A DNA stretch of 64,000 nucleotides, from contig NZ_CP061286.1 of the NCBI RefSeq assembly GCF_018687095.1, positions 310,001 through 374,000 of the forward strand. Reading direction: 5' to 3'. Under the pieces are notes generated by a model. The model was not told the origin of the DNA. It was given only the letters and a program-made list of their open reading frames with translations, and ran no database searches. This DNA comes from Polynucleobacter sp. MWH-UH25E (GTDB lineage Bacteria > Pseudomonadota > Gammaproteobacteria > Burkholderiales > Burkholderiaceae). This document shows positions 9,034 to 17,372 of this stretch, one piece after another (the stretch's first letter is position 1; each line of letters opens with the position of its first letter). The position numbers and the translations under genes are program-made.

Positions 9034-10200
9034 ATGACAGTAAACATTTTTTTTTGCAACGGGCCAATGTCCGCTTTTTCTAGTTGTTTAATTTCCGACT
9101 ATTTATATCGAGAGAAGTTAGACAATCAATTTATCCTCTGTATCGAGCAGGGTAGTCATGTTTCTTCAGCGTACTATGAAATAGTTGATCTAATTGTTTC
9201 GCAAAATACCAGATTTAAAAAAATAATTCGCGCGAATGTTGAGTTTAGGGTTGTAACCAAAAGAAATCTCTATCAGTTTTTTAAAAATATTCTTTACTAT
9301 AGAAGCATTTCAAGACGGATCAAGTCACAACTTGAGCTCGAAAGCATTGAATATGATTATGTATTATGGGCGCCAACCACTTCTAGATTGTGGCAATTTT
9401 TTAAAAAAAGAAATATTCGCATAAATGTAATTGAGCACGGACTAGGAGAGTATATCTCAGTATTGCTAGCTCAAAGCGTTAGTTGGAAAATTAGGCTTTC
9501 TAGTTTTTTGGATCGAATTTTTTGGTATCCCAATTTATCTATTAGTGATTCAACTTGGCTATGCAGTCATGCTCTGCCTAGCATTACGCAAACCGATAAA
9601 ATTATTGTGCATAATTTCTCCAGGCAGTTTAGCGTTTATGCAAATAAATTTTGGGCCGATTATCAAGCGCTTTATCCAGATTCTGCATCTGAGCTAAATA
9701 AAATTGCTTCTATTGTTAGGGAATTCCCTGAGAATACGTATTTGTACTTGCCAAGTGATGAAATTAGGAGTGAAAGGCAGGGTGATTTCATTAATGCACA
9801 AATGAAATTTCTCGGGATTAAGCCTGGATCAACATTAATAATTAAGAATCATCCTAGCAATATTGGTCGAAGGGATTGGGAGATATTAAATTCTACTTAT
9901 AACTGTATCCTTATTAAAGAAGAGCTTAATTGCTATACTCCAGCCGAGTTCTTGCCCATTATTCTTGGGTTAAATAGTGTTATAGGATCAGTATCTTCCA
10001 CATTATTCTATTTAAGATCTTGGATGCCTGAAATTAAGGTGTTTATCTACAATGATTATGATGAGAGCATGCTGACTGAACGTGATAAGGGTTTTAAAAG
10101 ACTACTTAAGATTTCTGGATTAATTGTCGGTATACCCAATGAATCATTGGATGTAAAGACTGTATTGATGGATTCGGAGACACATGAAAAAAATATTTAA
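9034..10200 (+). CDS. Putative polysialyltransferase-like glycosyltransferase
   Basis: A 388-aa soluble protein. The motif VIEHGLGEY (about 133-141), a central LPSDE segment, IKNHPSN (about 268-274) and a late GSVSSTLFYL segment resemble the GT-B-like alpha-2,8-polysialyltransferase family, where a His-Pro pair and a Ser-Ser pair bind CMP-sialic acid. This would fit the NeuB and SpsF-like enzymes upstream, which suggest a CMP-activated ulosonic sugar donor. A run of nine T lies in codons 5-8, so the start of the protein is prone to slippage. The family call is from motif memory only. Confidence 0.5.
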   Translation: MTVNIFFCNGPMSAFSSCLISDYLYREKLDNQFILCIEQGSHVSSAYYEIVDLIVSQNTRFKKIIRANVEFRVVTKRNLYQFFKNILYYRSISRRIKSQLELESIEYDYVLWAPTTSRLWQFFKKRNIRINVIEHGLGEYISVLLAQSVSWKIRLSSFLDRIFWYPNLSISDSTWLCSHALPSITQTDKIIVHNFSRQFSVYANKFWADYQALYPDSASELNKIASIVREFPENTYLYLPSDEIRSERQGDFINAQMKFLGIKPGSTLIIKNHPSNIGRRDWEILNSTYNCILIKEELNCYTPAEFLPIILGLNSVIGSVSSTLFYLRSWMPEIKVFIYNDYDESMLTERDKGFKRLLKISGLIVGIPNESLDVKTVLMDSETHEKNI

Positions 10201-11098
10201 GCTAACTGAGGCAGACTTTAGGGGGATTAAAGTTTGCCCATTGTGTGGAGGGGGTGCCCGAAAGGTATTAAGATTGCAAAATAGTATTGATATCTATACC
10301 AAAATCTACCCCAAATATAGTCTTGAGGTTCCACCCTCCTTTGCAAGCAGGGAGTTATTCAGCTGTCTTGACTGTGGATTGGTTTATTGGGGGCTGATTC
10401 CAAAACTTGAGGCATTGCCTTCATATCAGCATGAAATACTTGATTATGGTTTTAATGAGTCTAGGGCGTTGCAAAAAAAAGCGGAAACTTTAAATCGTCT
10501 ATTGCCGACAGATGGAACGCTTGTGGATATAGGCGCCTGCAAGGGTGAGTTATTAAAGGCTGTTCGCGCTCTCAATCAGTCTGTATTGCTGATTGGAATA
10601 GAACCATCATTTGAAATGAATTTTCAAAAAGACGACATCAAGATAATTAAAGCCTTATTTGACTTTGAGTTACCCCTTGAGGCCAATTCGGTTGATTTAT
10701 TTAGTGCTGTTGACGTTTTTGAGCACCTACCTCACTTAGATAAGGCATTTAGTGCCATCAATTTTTTTCTAAAAAAAGAAGGCGGTTATGTTTTTATAGA
10801 GACGCCGGATGGAGCGTACTCTTTTAATAAAAAGATTGATTACAACAATATGAATCTTTTCTGGATTGAGCATTTTTCGTTCTTGACACGCGATTCAATT
10901 AAATTTATTTGCGATAGGTATGGGTATGATCCTATTCTGGTAAAGAACCTTGGACATTCTCTGACCAGCAGTTTTAGTAGGGTCAAATCTATGTGCAAGA
11001 GCTTTGTTAAGAATGGGATCTCGAATGTTAAGAACCCGATGTATATAAATTCATCCGATCATTTGAGGGTGGTTCTTAAGAAGAGGGCGGTAGTGTGA
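10184..11098 (+). CDS. Zinc-ribbon SAM-dependent methyltransferase
   Basis: 304 aa. C18-x2-C21 and C61-x2-C64 form an N-terminal zinc-binding region. LVDIGACKGELL (113-124) is the SAM-binding glycine loop of class I methyltransferases, and a DVFEHL segment further on is the post-II motif. This two-part layout is common among methyltransferases in O-antigen and nucleotide-sugar clusters, where they methylate a sugar or sugar acid. It overlaps the preceding glycosyltransferase by 17 bases and the next gene by 4. Confidence 0.8.
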   Translation: MKKIFKLTEADFRGIKVCPLCGGGARKVLRLQNSIDIYTKIYPKYSLEVPPSFASRELFSCLDCGLVYWGLIPKLEALPSYQHEILDYGFNESRALQKKAETLNRLLPTDGTLVDIGACKGELLKAVRALNQSVLLIGIEPSFEMNFQKDDIKIIKALFDFELPLEANSVDLFSAVDVFEHLPHLDKAFSAINFFLKKEGGYVFIETPDGAYSFNKKIDYNNMNLFWIEHFSFLTRDSIKFICDRYGYDPILVKNLGHSLTSSFSRVKSMCKSFVKNGISNVKNPMYINSSDHLRVVLKKRAVV

Positions 11099-11946
11099 AA
11101 GCAAATCTCACTATTAGTGTTATTACCCCATCCTATAACCAGGCTGACTTTCTTGAGGAAACCATTCAATCGGTACTCAGTCAAAATTATCCATATTTAG
11201 AGTACATCATCATAGATGGTGGAAGTGATGATGGTTCAGTAGATATCATCAAAAAATATCAAAATAATATTTACCACTGGGTATCCGAAAGAGATGGTGG
11301 TCAGTCTGAGGCGATTAATAAAGGTCTCAGACTGGCTACGGGGGATATTGTATGCTGGTTAAATTCTGATGATCTTCTTATGCCAAATACCCTCAAAACA
11401 ATTGCTCATTACTTTCAAGAAAATTCAGATGCTCAATTTATTTATGGGAATGGTGTTGTATTCCATGATGACTGTTCGAAAAAAGAAGTTAATTGTCAAC
11501 CAGGAAGAGTAGATCGAAAGATGTTAGGTTATTGCGACCCCATTCAACAGCCATCAACTTTTTGGAGAAGAGAAATTCATAGTAAATTAGGTTACCTAGA
11601 TGAAGACCTCTTTTTTACAATGGACTGGGATTGGTTCGTGCGTGTGGCATCATTTTATCCTTTGCATTATTTGCCCATCAATTTTTCTAAATATCGAATT
11701 CACAAGGATCATAAGACGGGCAATGGCGGAGTTAGGCGGGCGGAAGAAATTCATGCAATAGTAAAAAAATATGGACCCACAGATAAACTTGGAATCTTCG
11801 CTGCCGTTCTCCCTTTCGCTGAGGAAATCAGAGATCTGAGGAGTAAGTACGGGTGGAGATTCGGAAGGGTAGCATTTTATTTTTTACATCCAAAATTATT
11901 TATGAGTTACGGCTTTGGATTAAAAAATATTGTTGGCATGTATTGA
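11095..11946 (+). CDS. Family 2 glycosyltransferase
   Basis: A 283-aa GT-A enzyme. ISVITPSYNQ (7-16) opens the nucleotide-sugar fold, IDGGSDDGS (40-48) and NSDD (90-93) are the donor and metal-binding acidic motifs, and DWDWFVR (about 179-185) is the usual ED/W-type acceptor or catalytic region. It transfers a sugar onto the growing lipid-linked repeat unit at the inner face of the inner membrane. The GTG start overlaps the preceding TGA (GTGTGA). The C-terminal 40 residues are basic and amphipathic, as in many membrane-associated GT2 enzymes. Confidence 0.9.
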   Translation: MKANLTISVITPSYNQADFLEETIQSVLSQNYPYLEYIIIDGGSDDGSVDIIKKYQNNIYHWVSERDGGQSEAINKGLRLATGDIVCWLNSDDLLMPNTLKTIAHYFQENSDAQFIYGNGVVFHDDCSKKEVNCQPGRVDRKMLGYCDPIQQPSTFWRREIHSKLGYLDEDLFFTMDWDWFVRVASFYPLHYLPINFSKYRIHKDHKTGNGGVRRAEEIHAIVKKYGPTDKLGIFAAVLPFAEEIRDLRSKYGWRFGRVAFYFLHPKLFMSYGFGLKNIVGMY

Positions 11947-11985
11947 CATCAAATCAGATGGTTGTAATGGTGCATGCTATTCTTG

Positions 11986-12014
11986 GGCCGAGTAATTTCT
12001 CTCGTACCTCGGCC
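11986..12014. other. GC-rich hairpin in gap between convergent genes
   Basis: GGCCGAG at 11986-11992 pairs perfectly with CTCGGCC at 12008-12014 around a 15-base loop. It lies in the 97-base gap between the GT2 gene and the convergent minus-strand membrane protein gene. There is no T-run directly after it, so it is not a standard intrinsic terminator, although it is far more GC-rich than its surroundings. Confidence 0.35.
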
Positions 12015-12043
12015 ATTAATGCCTTGATGGCTGGCAAGAAGAA

Positions 12044-13363
12044 TCACTTCTTCATTTGATTGAGATTGCGTAATTTGAGATCCGAGCAGAGGTAATTAAT
12101 TACGGCAATACTTGTCGCAAGAGCACTCCAATAAACATACCTGAAATCAGCTGCTGTGGTTATGGGTAAATAGCCTAAGATGTAAAGTGTTGACGAAAGA
12201 AGTAGGGTGCGTATTTGTATTAATGCCATCCTGTCTCCTTGAAGAAAAAATGTGGCGACAAGGAGTAGTATTGATGATGCAAGCCACCAGTAAGGCTTGA
12301 ATAGAAAGGGTAATATATCGGCAACGCTAAAGACATATCGTTTTAGCATCTGAGTAGCTAAATTGTCTTTCTGTATTAAGCCCATTGAATTGCTTTCAAT
12401 CCCATTTTGCCAAAAAAAATAAGGGCGCAAGTTGGGCGATCTCAGGAGATATAAAAACACTGATATTCGAAATTTTAAATATTCATAAAAGTTTTCCCTG
12501 ACAGCGGGAATCCACGCTTCCTTAGATTTCTGATATAGAAGATCGTAGTCATTGGGATATGAGTATTTTAGGCAAAACCCTCTTCCCACTAATGTGGTTT
12601 CCATGAGATTTACGCTTGAACATCGCTTAATTTCATTTATATCATCTAGGTAAGGGATTAAACTTTTATTGGAATTTAATGAAATGGCAAATAGATCATC
12701 TGTCATTACATACCTTTGAAGATGCATGGGTTTTGCGTGCAGAATATGAGTATTGATCAAGTTGGAAGAAAAAAATAATAGGATGATCGCAGCCGCGCTA
12801 AGTGCAATCAGATTTATTTTTGATGCTAGTGGATGAAGTCTGTATGCCAATAAGAAGACTATCGGGGCAATCGCAAATATTGAATTGTGCCTAACCATAA
12901 ATGCATACAGCAGCAGGAGGATTGTGAGTATTAGACTCTTTCCAGTTAAGTGGCGTCCACTAAGGGTTGCCATTACTATTAACAGGCAAAATGCCATTCC
13001 CACATCCTTCCATAAGACGCCAGCAATACAGGCAATCCAAGGAAGAAATCCTACTGCTAGATACAGGCTAGACCAGCGGTAGCCACGAGAATTTTTCATA
13101 TAAATCCATAGTGCACTCCACAATAATGACAGATGCGCAAACAAGAGAACTTCAGGGCCATCTCGTAATCTATTAAGTTTTGACCAAGCCCAAGACATGA
13201 TGGGTGGGAGCGCATCCGAAAATTCTAAAGTATGCGACTGGTCGTATTGCTGCAACGAGTCTGAAGACATAAATCCTGGATAGAAAGCAGTGAATAAAAA
13301 ACCAAATCCCAAAACAAGAAGAGCAAATGCGAGCCATTTGTTGGTTTGTAAAACTCTAGCCAT
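12044..13363 (-). CDS. Polytopic membrane protein, GT-C-like, function unknown
   Basis: A 439-aa protein with about 10-12 hydrophobic helices. The first helix is followed by a periplasmic loop FYPGFMSSDSLQQYDQ, which resembles the acidic first loop of GT-C glycosyltransferases and related proteins that use lipid-linked sugar donors. I chose the ATG at 13363, preceded 7 bases upstream by AGAGGT, rather than a GTG three codons earlier. It is the only minus-strand gene within the 24-kb cluster and so must have its own promoter. A role in modifying the glycan, for example side-branch glucosylation, is a guess. Confidence 0.6.
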   Translation of the reverse strand: MARVLQTNKWLAFALLVLGFGFLFTAFYPGFMSSDSLQQYDQSHTLEFSDALPPIMSWAWSKLNRLRDGPEVLLFAHLSLLWSALWIYMKNSRGYRWSSLYLAVGFLPWIACIAGVLWKDVGMAFCLLIVMATLSGRHLTGKSLILTILLLLYAFMVRHNSIFAIAPIVFLLAYRLHPLASKINLIALSAAAIILLFFSSNLINTHILHAKPMHLQRYVMTDDLFAISLNSNKSLIPYLDDINEIKRCSSVNLMETTLVGRGFCLKYSYPNDYDLLYQKSKEAWIPAVRENFYEYLKFRISVFLYLLRSPNLRPYFFWQNGIESNSMGLIQKDNLATQMLKRYVFSVADILPFLFKPYWWLASSILLLVATFFLQGDRMALIQIRTLLLSSTLYILGYLPITTAADFRYVYWSALATSIAVINYLCSDLKLRNLNQMKK

Positions 13364-13422
13364 GTTGAGCACCTCTATAATTATTTTTCAGTTGCATCTA
13401 AATAGGCCACCCTAATATTAGG

Positions 13423-13476
13423 AGAAATTTTAATTTACTCACCATAGAAATGTATGGATAAGGTGATAGAATTTCT
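13423..13476. promoter_or_regulatory. Nested inverted repeats between divergent genes
   Basis: AGAAATT (13423-13429) and AATTTCT (13470-13476) enclose a second pair, TCACC (13439-13443) and GGTGA (13462-13466). They lie in the 154-base divergent region between the minus-strand membrane protein gene and the SDR-like gene at 13518. This could be an operator or an mRNA leader structure. The A+T-rich arms make chance occurrence plausible. Confidence 0.25.
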
Positions 13477-13517
13477 ATTAATAAATTAAGCTCCCAAAAA
13501 TAAACCTTAAAACAACT

Positions 13518-14174
13518 TTGAAAATAACCGAAGAAATCAAGGTATTATCGATTTTACTTGTTGGTAACAGCGTAAAATTTCATCAAATATTTTTGAGAGC
13601 ATATCCGAATGCAAATATTCAAGTCATATCTTGGCGAAATTGTATTTCTGAATATGCCCATGTTATAAATTCGCATAAAACCTTCGATATTATTGTGTTT
13701 TGTGGATACGACTACAAATCATACATTTATAATTACAAGACCTATTTTAGAGTTAATGTCGAAGATCCTGTGAAAATTGCTTCTCAATTTTCAAAAAAAT
13801 CTCAATTGATTTACATTGATACTGCACAAAGTATTGCAAAAAATACAATGTCAAGATATGTTTTTGCGAAGAAAAAGTTAGCCCAAGAGCTCTATAGAAT
13901 TTCTGAGACAGGAAAACTGAGAATTATAAGTTTAGACACAATAATTCATGATGGAGCCATCTCAATTAATGGTGGGGTTATTGAGTGCATGATCTTTCGA
14001 TGGCTAGCTACGCTCGGAAGAATTAAACTTCATTCCTCCGAGCAAATTATTGATATGGCAAAGAAGTCCAGCATGCATGGACTGGAAGGGTTCCCACTAT
14101 GCCCAAGTCCATACATGCTTCATTTTCCGCGACCAAGGTTTGCTGATAGATTGCTAAGATTAATATATGGATGA
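13518..14174 (+). CDS. Divergent short SDR-like protein
   Basis: A 218-aa protein without a clear family. It looks like a reduced extended-SDR fold: a hydrophobic beta strand ILLVGNS (12-18) stands where GxxGxxG is expected, FRVNVEDP (77-84) matches the NVxGT-type position, IYIDTAQS (98-105) matches the strand carrying the catalytic Ser, and Y114-x3-K118 (YVFAK) matches YxxxK. Loss of the glycine motif leaves cofactor binding doubtful. The start is TTG with no convincing ribosome site. It overlaps the FAD oxidoreductase gene by 8 bases, so the two probably act together. Confidence 0.55.
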   Translation: MKITEEIKVLSILLVGNSVKFHQIFLRAYPNANIQVISWRNCISEYAHVINSHKTFDIIVFCGYDYKSYIYNYKTYFRVNVEDPVKIASQFSKKSQLIYIDTAQSIAKNTMSRYVFAKKKLAQELYRISETGKLRIISLDTIIHDGAISINGGVIECMIFRWLATLGRIKLHSSEQIIDMAKKSSMHGLEGFPLCPSPYMLHFPRPRFADRLLRLIYG

Positions 14175-15258
14175 TGCATTTATTGTTGGTGGGGGATTTT
14201 CAGGGTTTATTCTAAAGACCCTAATTCCAAATGCAACAATAATTACGCCGATACATTTTCCTACCCCGACTTTATCATCGGGCATGCAGCAGCGTCACGC
14301 CCTTGATATCAATAAAATATGCGCCAAGAAATCAAAATCATTTGGATTCTTAAAATTTGCTAAAAATACTGGGCTTCATGATCGTCTGATAATTGGGGGT
14401 AATTCCTCTATATGGGGCGGGTTTATAGATATTTCACGGCTTGATCCGGCGATAGTTGAAGAATTATCGCAGGTTGGGTTATTTTTTTCTCGACTTACTC
14501 CTAAGGAAATTGGAGTAAGCTCCAACAGGTCATCATATAGACAATTGCATGACAGTTTTGGGAGAATACTTGATACAAGTTTATTTCTTGAGCCAGTTCG
14601 AAATTCATATCTCAGGAGTATCAAAGTCGAAAAGGGCCATCGGCATCTAAAGTTGATAGATTGTGAGGGGTCGATAAGTTCAGACTCGGAGATAGTTTTA
14701 AATTCTGACTCAATCTTATACTTGGCGCCTGGAGTGTGTCAGCTGATTGATATTCTCTACAATTCTGAGATCTTGTCTGAGGGCGATCGGCTTGAATTTG
14801 ATGAGTATAAAATGAAATGGGTTTTAGGATGGGCATACAGTAACAAGAGCCCCATGAAAGTTGACGATAAAAATACAATAATTAGATATTTTCCTTCGGC
14901 AGCCCTATCTCATGCGATCGGCTTGCAAAAAGCACCACGTAAGTTAAGATTTCTAAATGTGTTTGGATTTTTTTTGGACCAAGTGTACTTGTCCGAAATT
15001 GTTACTTCCAGATTTACTATTACTAATGGAGTCTTGCTAAAGGAGCTTGGAGGGGGGGGGTTTGGAAAATCCATACATTACTTTAATTTAAGAATTAATG
15101 GCACACCTCTAAATGAGTACATCGCAAAGCATTTACCAAATACTTTTATTCTTGGCATGGCTTCCGTAGTGCAAACGAAGCCTGGACCAATCTCAAATGA
15201 CATAGTTTTGCAGGCAGTTAATTTGGTAAAAGCTCATCGTAAGGTATGTGAGCTATGA
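14167..15258 (+). CDS. FAD-dependent oxidoreductase, GMC-like
   Basis: 363 aa. GGGFSG (8-13) is the FAD Rossmann glycine motif, GGNSSIWGG (77-85) resembles the flavin-contacting loop of GMC oxidoreductases, and the C-terminal GMASVVQTKPGP segment resembles their last flavin motif. It is shorter than usual GMC enzymes (about 500 aa) because the substrate domain is reduced. It probably oxidises a sugar or lipid-linked sugar. A run of nine G at 15052-15060 encodes glycines 297-299; gain or loss of one base would remove the last 60 or so residues, including the final flavin motif. Confidence 0.65.
   Translation: MDDAFIVGGGFSGFILKTLIPNATIITPIHFPTPTLSSGMQQRHALDINKICAKKSKSFGFLKFAKNTGLHDRLIIGGNSSIWGGFIDISRLDPAIVEELSQVGLFFSRLTPKEIGVSSNRSSYRQLHDSFGRILDTSLFLEPVRNSYLRSIKVEKGHRHLKLIDCEGSISSDSEIVLNSDSILYLAPGVCQLIDILYNSEILSEGDRLEFDEYKMKWVLGWAYSNKSPMKVDDKNTIIRYFPSAALSHAIGLQKAPRKLRFLNVFGFFLDQVYLSEIVTSRFTITNGVLLKELGGGGFGKSIHYFNLRINGTPLNEYIAKHLPNTFILGMASVVQTKPGPISNDIVLQAVNLVKAHRKVCEL
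15052..15060 (+). repeat. Homopolymeric G9 tract inside coding region
   Basis: Nine consecutive G encode three glycine codons within the FAD oxidoreductase gene, directly after GGA. The surrounding cluster is A+T-rich and I saw no other G or C run above five or six bases in the window. Poly-G tracts of this length in surface-glycan genes are classic slipped-strand phase-variation sites in other bacteria. In this sequence the frame is intact, that is, 'on'. Confidence 0.7.
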
Positions 15259-16361
15259 ATAAAAATATCTTGTTATTGTTAGATGGTTTTAGTAAGGGCA
15301 TTATTTACCCTGTTATTTTCTTGGTATTTCTATTTAAATTACTGTTTAAAGGTAGAAGGATATCGAGCTCGAATGGTAGATATCTTCTCATTAAGATCAT
15401 GGGTGGTGGGAATCTTATTTCATGGATTGATGTCCTTCCATGGGAGTCATGCGATATTTTAACGGCCAAAAGTAATTCTGAGATATTAAAGATATTTTCT
15501 GCATCAGCTGGAAATGTTTTCATTGACACAAATAGATTTTTAGGGTTGGCATTTTCCACGCTATATTTATTGAGGCTATATTGGCGGGGACAATATGATT
15601 GCATTATCAATATGGAGTCAGAATCTGCTTTTGCTAAATTAATATCAATAACAGTACCCTCCAAAAGAGTTGTTGGTATAACAAATATTTATAGATCTGT
15701 TATCGATAGAATAGTCTATGACGAATACATGGTATCTCCCTATGTATTGTCTCGCAAAGATTCAATATCTCAAATTGTACATTTCCATCCAAAAAGAAAT
15801 ACAAACTTTTTGACTATTGTTAATAGCCACCAAGAAGTATTCAAATCTAAGTTTGAAAACTATATCCCCAATGACATCATTATCGCGCCAACATGTAGTG
15901 AAGTAGATGAGTTAAGGCGCATGCCTAATAGCTTTTGGAAGTTATTCTTTGGTAGGATTCATAATTCATTCTATGAAAAAATAACAATTATCTTTCCAAG
16001 CAAGAATGATCCTCAGTATAGTTTTTTTCACAATTTAGCAGCATCGATTGGCGGAATTAAAATAGCACTCACTGGGTATGAGGAATTTATTTATATGATA
16101 AAAAACGCTGGCCTAGTTGTTACACTTGATTCCCAAGCTCTTCATGTTGCGCAGTTATTTAAGGTTCCTGCGATTGCATTTTATGGGCCAACCTCACCTA
16201 TTGGAGTTGACTTAAGAGATACTACATATCCATTAACTGCCGGATTACAGTGCAGCCCTTGTACTCATAAATACTTTGTTAAGCCCTGCAACGACTCTGC
16301 ATACTGCACGCAAACATCGTATCTAAGTTATGAGCTTCCATTTCTTCAGCGTCATGATTAG
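15255..16361 (+). CDS. Family 9 glycosyltransferase (heptosyltransferase-like)
   Basis: 368 aa. A hydrophobic N-terminal segment (about residues 15-32) is followed by a GT-B fold. The segments LVVTLDSQALHVAQLF and AIAFYGPTSP match the donor-binding C-terminal half of ADP-heptose:LPS heptosyltransferases, and C-x2-C (CSPC) with later Cys residues is typical of that end. With hddA and gmhA in the same cluster, transfer of a heptose is a reasonable inference. The N-terminal helix is unusual and would tether the enzyme to the inner membrane. Confidence 0.7.
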   Translation: MNKNILLLLDGFSKGIIYPVIFLVFLFKLLFKGRRISSSNGRYLLIKIMGGGNLISWIDVLPWESCDILTAKSNSEILKIFSASAGNVFIDTNRFLGLAFSTLYLLRLYWRGQYDCIINMESESAFAKLISITVPSKRVVGITNIYRSVIDRIVYDEYMVSPYVLSRKDSISQIVHFHPKRNTNFLTIVNSHQEVFKSKFENYIPNDIIIAPTCSEVDELRRMPNSFWKLFFGRIHNSFYEKITIIFPSKNDPQYSFFHNLAASIGGIKIALTGYEEFIYMIKNAGLVVTLDSQALHVAQLFKVPAIAFYGPTSPIGVDLRDTTYPLTAGLQCSPCTHKYFVKPCNDSAYCTQTSYLSYELPFLQRHD

Positions 16362-16416
16362 CTTTAATGGGTTGTTGTGACTTGAAATTGAAAAAAATGA
16401 TTCAGGCGCAAATCAA

Positions 16417-17367
16417 TTGAAGTATCGACCAGCATATATCAATTACTTCATTCCAGTATTTTTGGCGCCCGTTGCGTTTCTTCTTTCATACATTTTTTTA
16501 GGGTATTGCATTGAAGGCGATCAAATATGGTATAGAAAACTATATGAAGCTCTGAGCGATGCTAATTTGTTTAGTGCAATCGATATTTCAATTGCACACA
16601 CCGGGGGTGCGGAACCGCTAAGTGCTATTATCTTATGGGTGGGGGCGTATCTCGGTATTCCCAAAGATGTGTATTTGTCAATAATAAATACCCTTTTAAT
16701 TATTGGCCTTTACATTTTTTTGCGCAAGAATAGAGTTGCTGTGCCAATGATTTTTTTATTGCTTTCTAACTTTTATATTGTTGTATTAATAAGTTTTGCT
16801 GAAAGATTAAAAATTGCATATTTATTTTTAGTTTTATCAGAATTAACTGGGGGTAAGTTGCGAATCTTGCTTCTATTTTTTTCGTCTCTCTCGCATTTCC
16901 AGTCAATAATTATTCTATTCTGTTTTAGTTTCTTATACTTTTGCAAAAATATAAGAAAATCATTAATATCCCTCGAGCTAAAAAGTCCAAGATTGAATTT
17001 ATTGATTGTCATTACAGTTATAGGACTTGTATTTTATATATATGATTATTTAATAATAAAAATTAATGCATATCTAGGCTCTGGTGATCCATTGGAAGTT
17101 TTGAAACTTATTCTTCTAATAGGTATACCACTTTATATAAGCTCTAGGCCTTATCAGATGGCTATTGCAATTTTACCGCTTTTACCCATCGTAATAATAA
17201 TTGGTGGCACGAGGATTAATATGATTGCATTTACAATAGCAATTTATTTCCTTGTAAAAGAAAGAAAAATGAATAACCTGCTAGTATATTTTCTGATGCT
17301 CTATTTTTCAGTAAAGGGCTTATTTTTTATTGAAGATGTCATTAATACTGGACAAGGTTTTAATTAA
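16417..17367 (+). CDS. EpsG/Wzy-like polysaccharide polymerase
   Basis: A 316-aa polytopic protein with about 8-10 hydrophobic segments. An early loop GDQIWYRKLYEAL and the central ISFAERLKIAYLFLVLSE segment resemble the EpsG family, which acts as a Wzy-type polymerase or chain-length-related membrane enzyme. It would join repeat units on the periplasmic face. No other polymerase candidate is evident in the cluster, which strengthens the call. The start codon is TTG at 16417. Confidence 0.65.
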   Translation: MKYRPAYINYFIPVFLAPVAFLLSYIFLGYCIEGDQIWYRKLYEALSDANLFSAIDISIAHTGGAEPLSAIILWVGAYLGIPKDVYLSIINTLLIIGLYIFLRKNRVAVPMIFLLLSNFYIVVLISFAERLKIAYLFLVLSELTGGKLRILLLFFSSLSHFQSIIILFCFSFLYFCKNIRKSLISLELKSPRLNLLIVITVIGLVFYIYDYLIIKINAYLGSGDPLEVLKLILLIGIPLYISSRPYQMAIAILPLLPIVIIIGGTRINMIAFTIAIYFLVKERKMNNLLVYFLMLYFSVKGLFFIEDVINTGQGFN

Positions 17368-17372
17368 TAATT

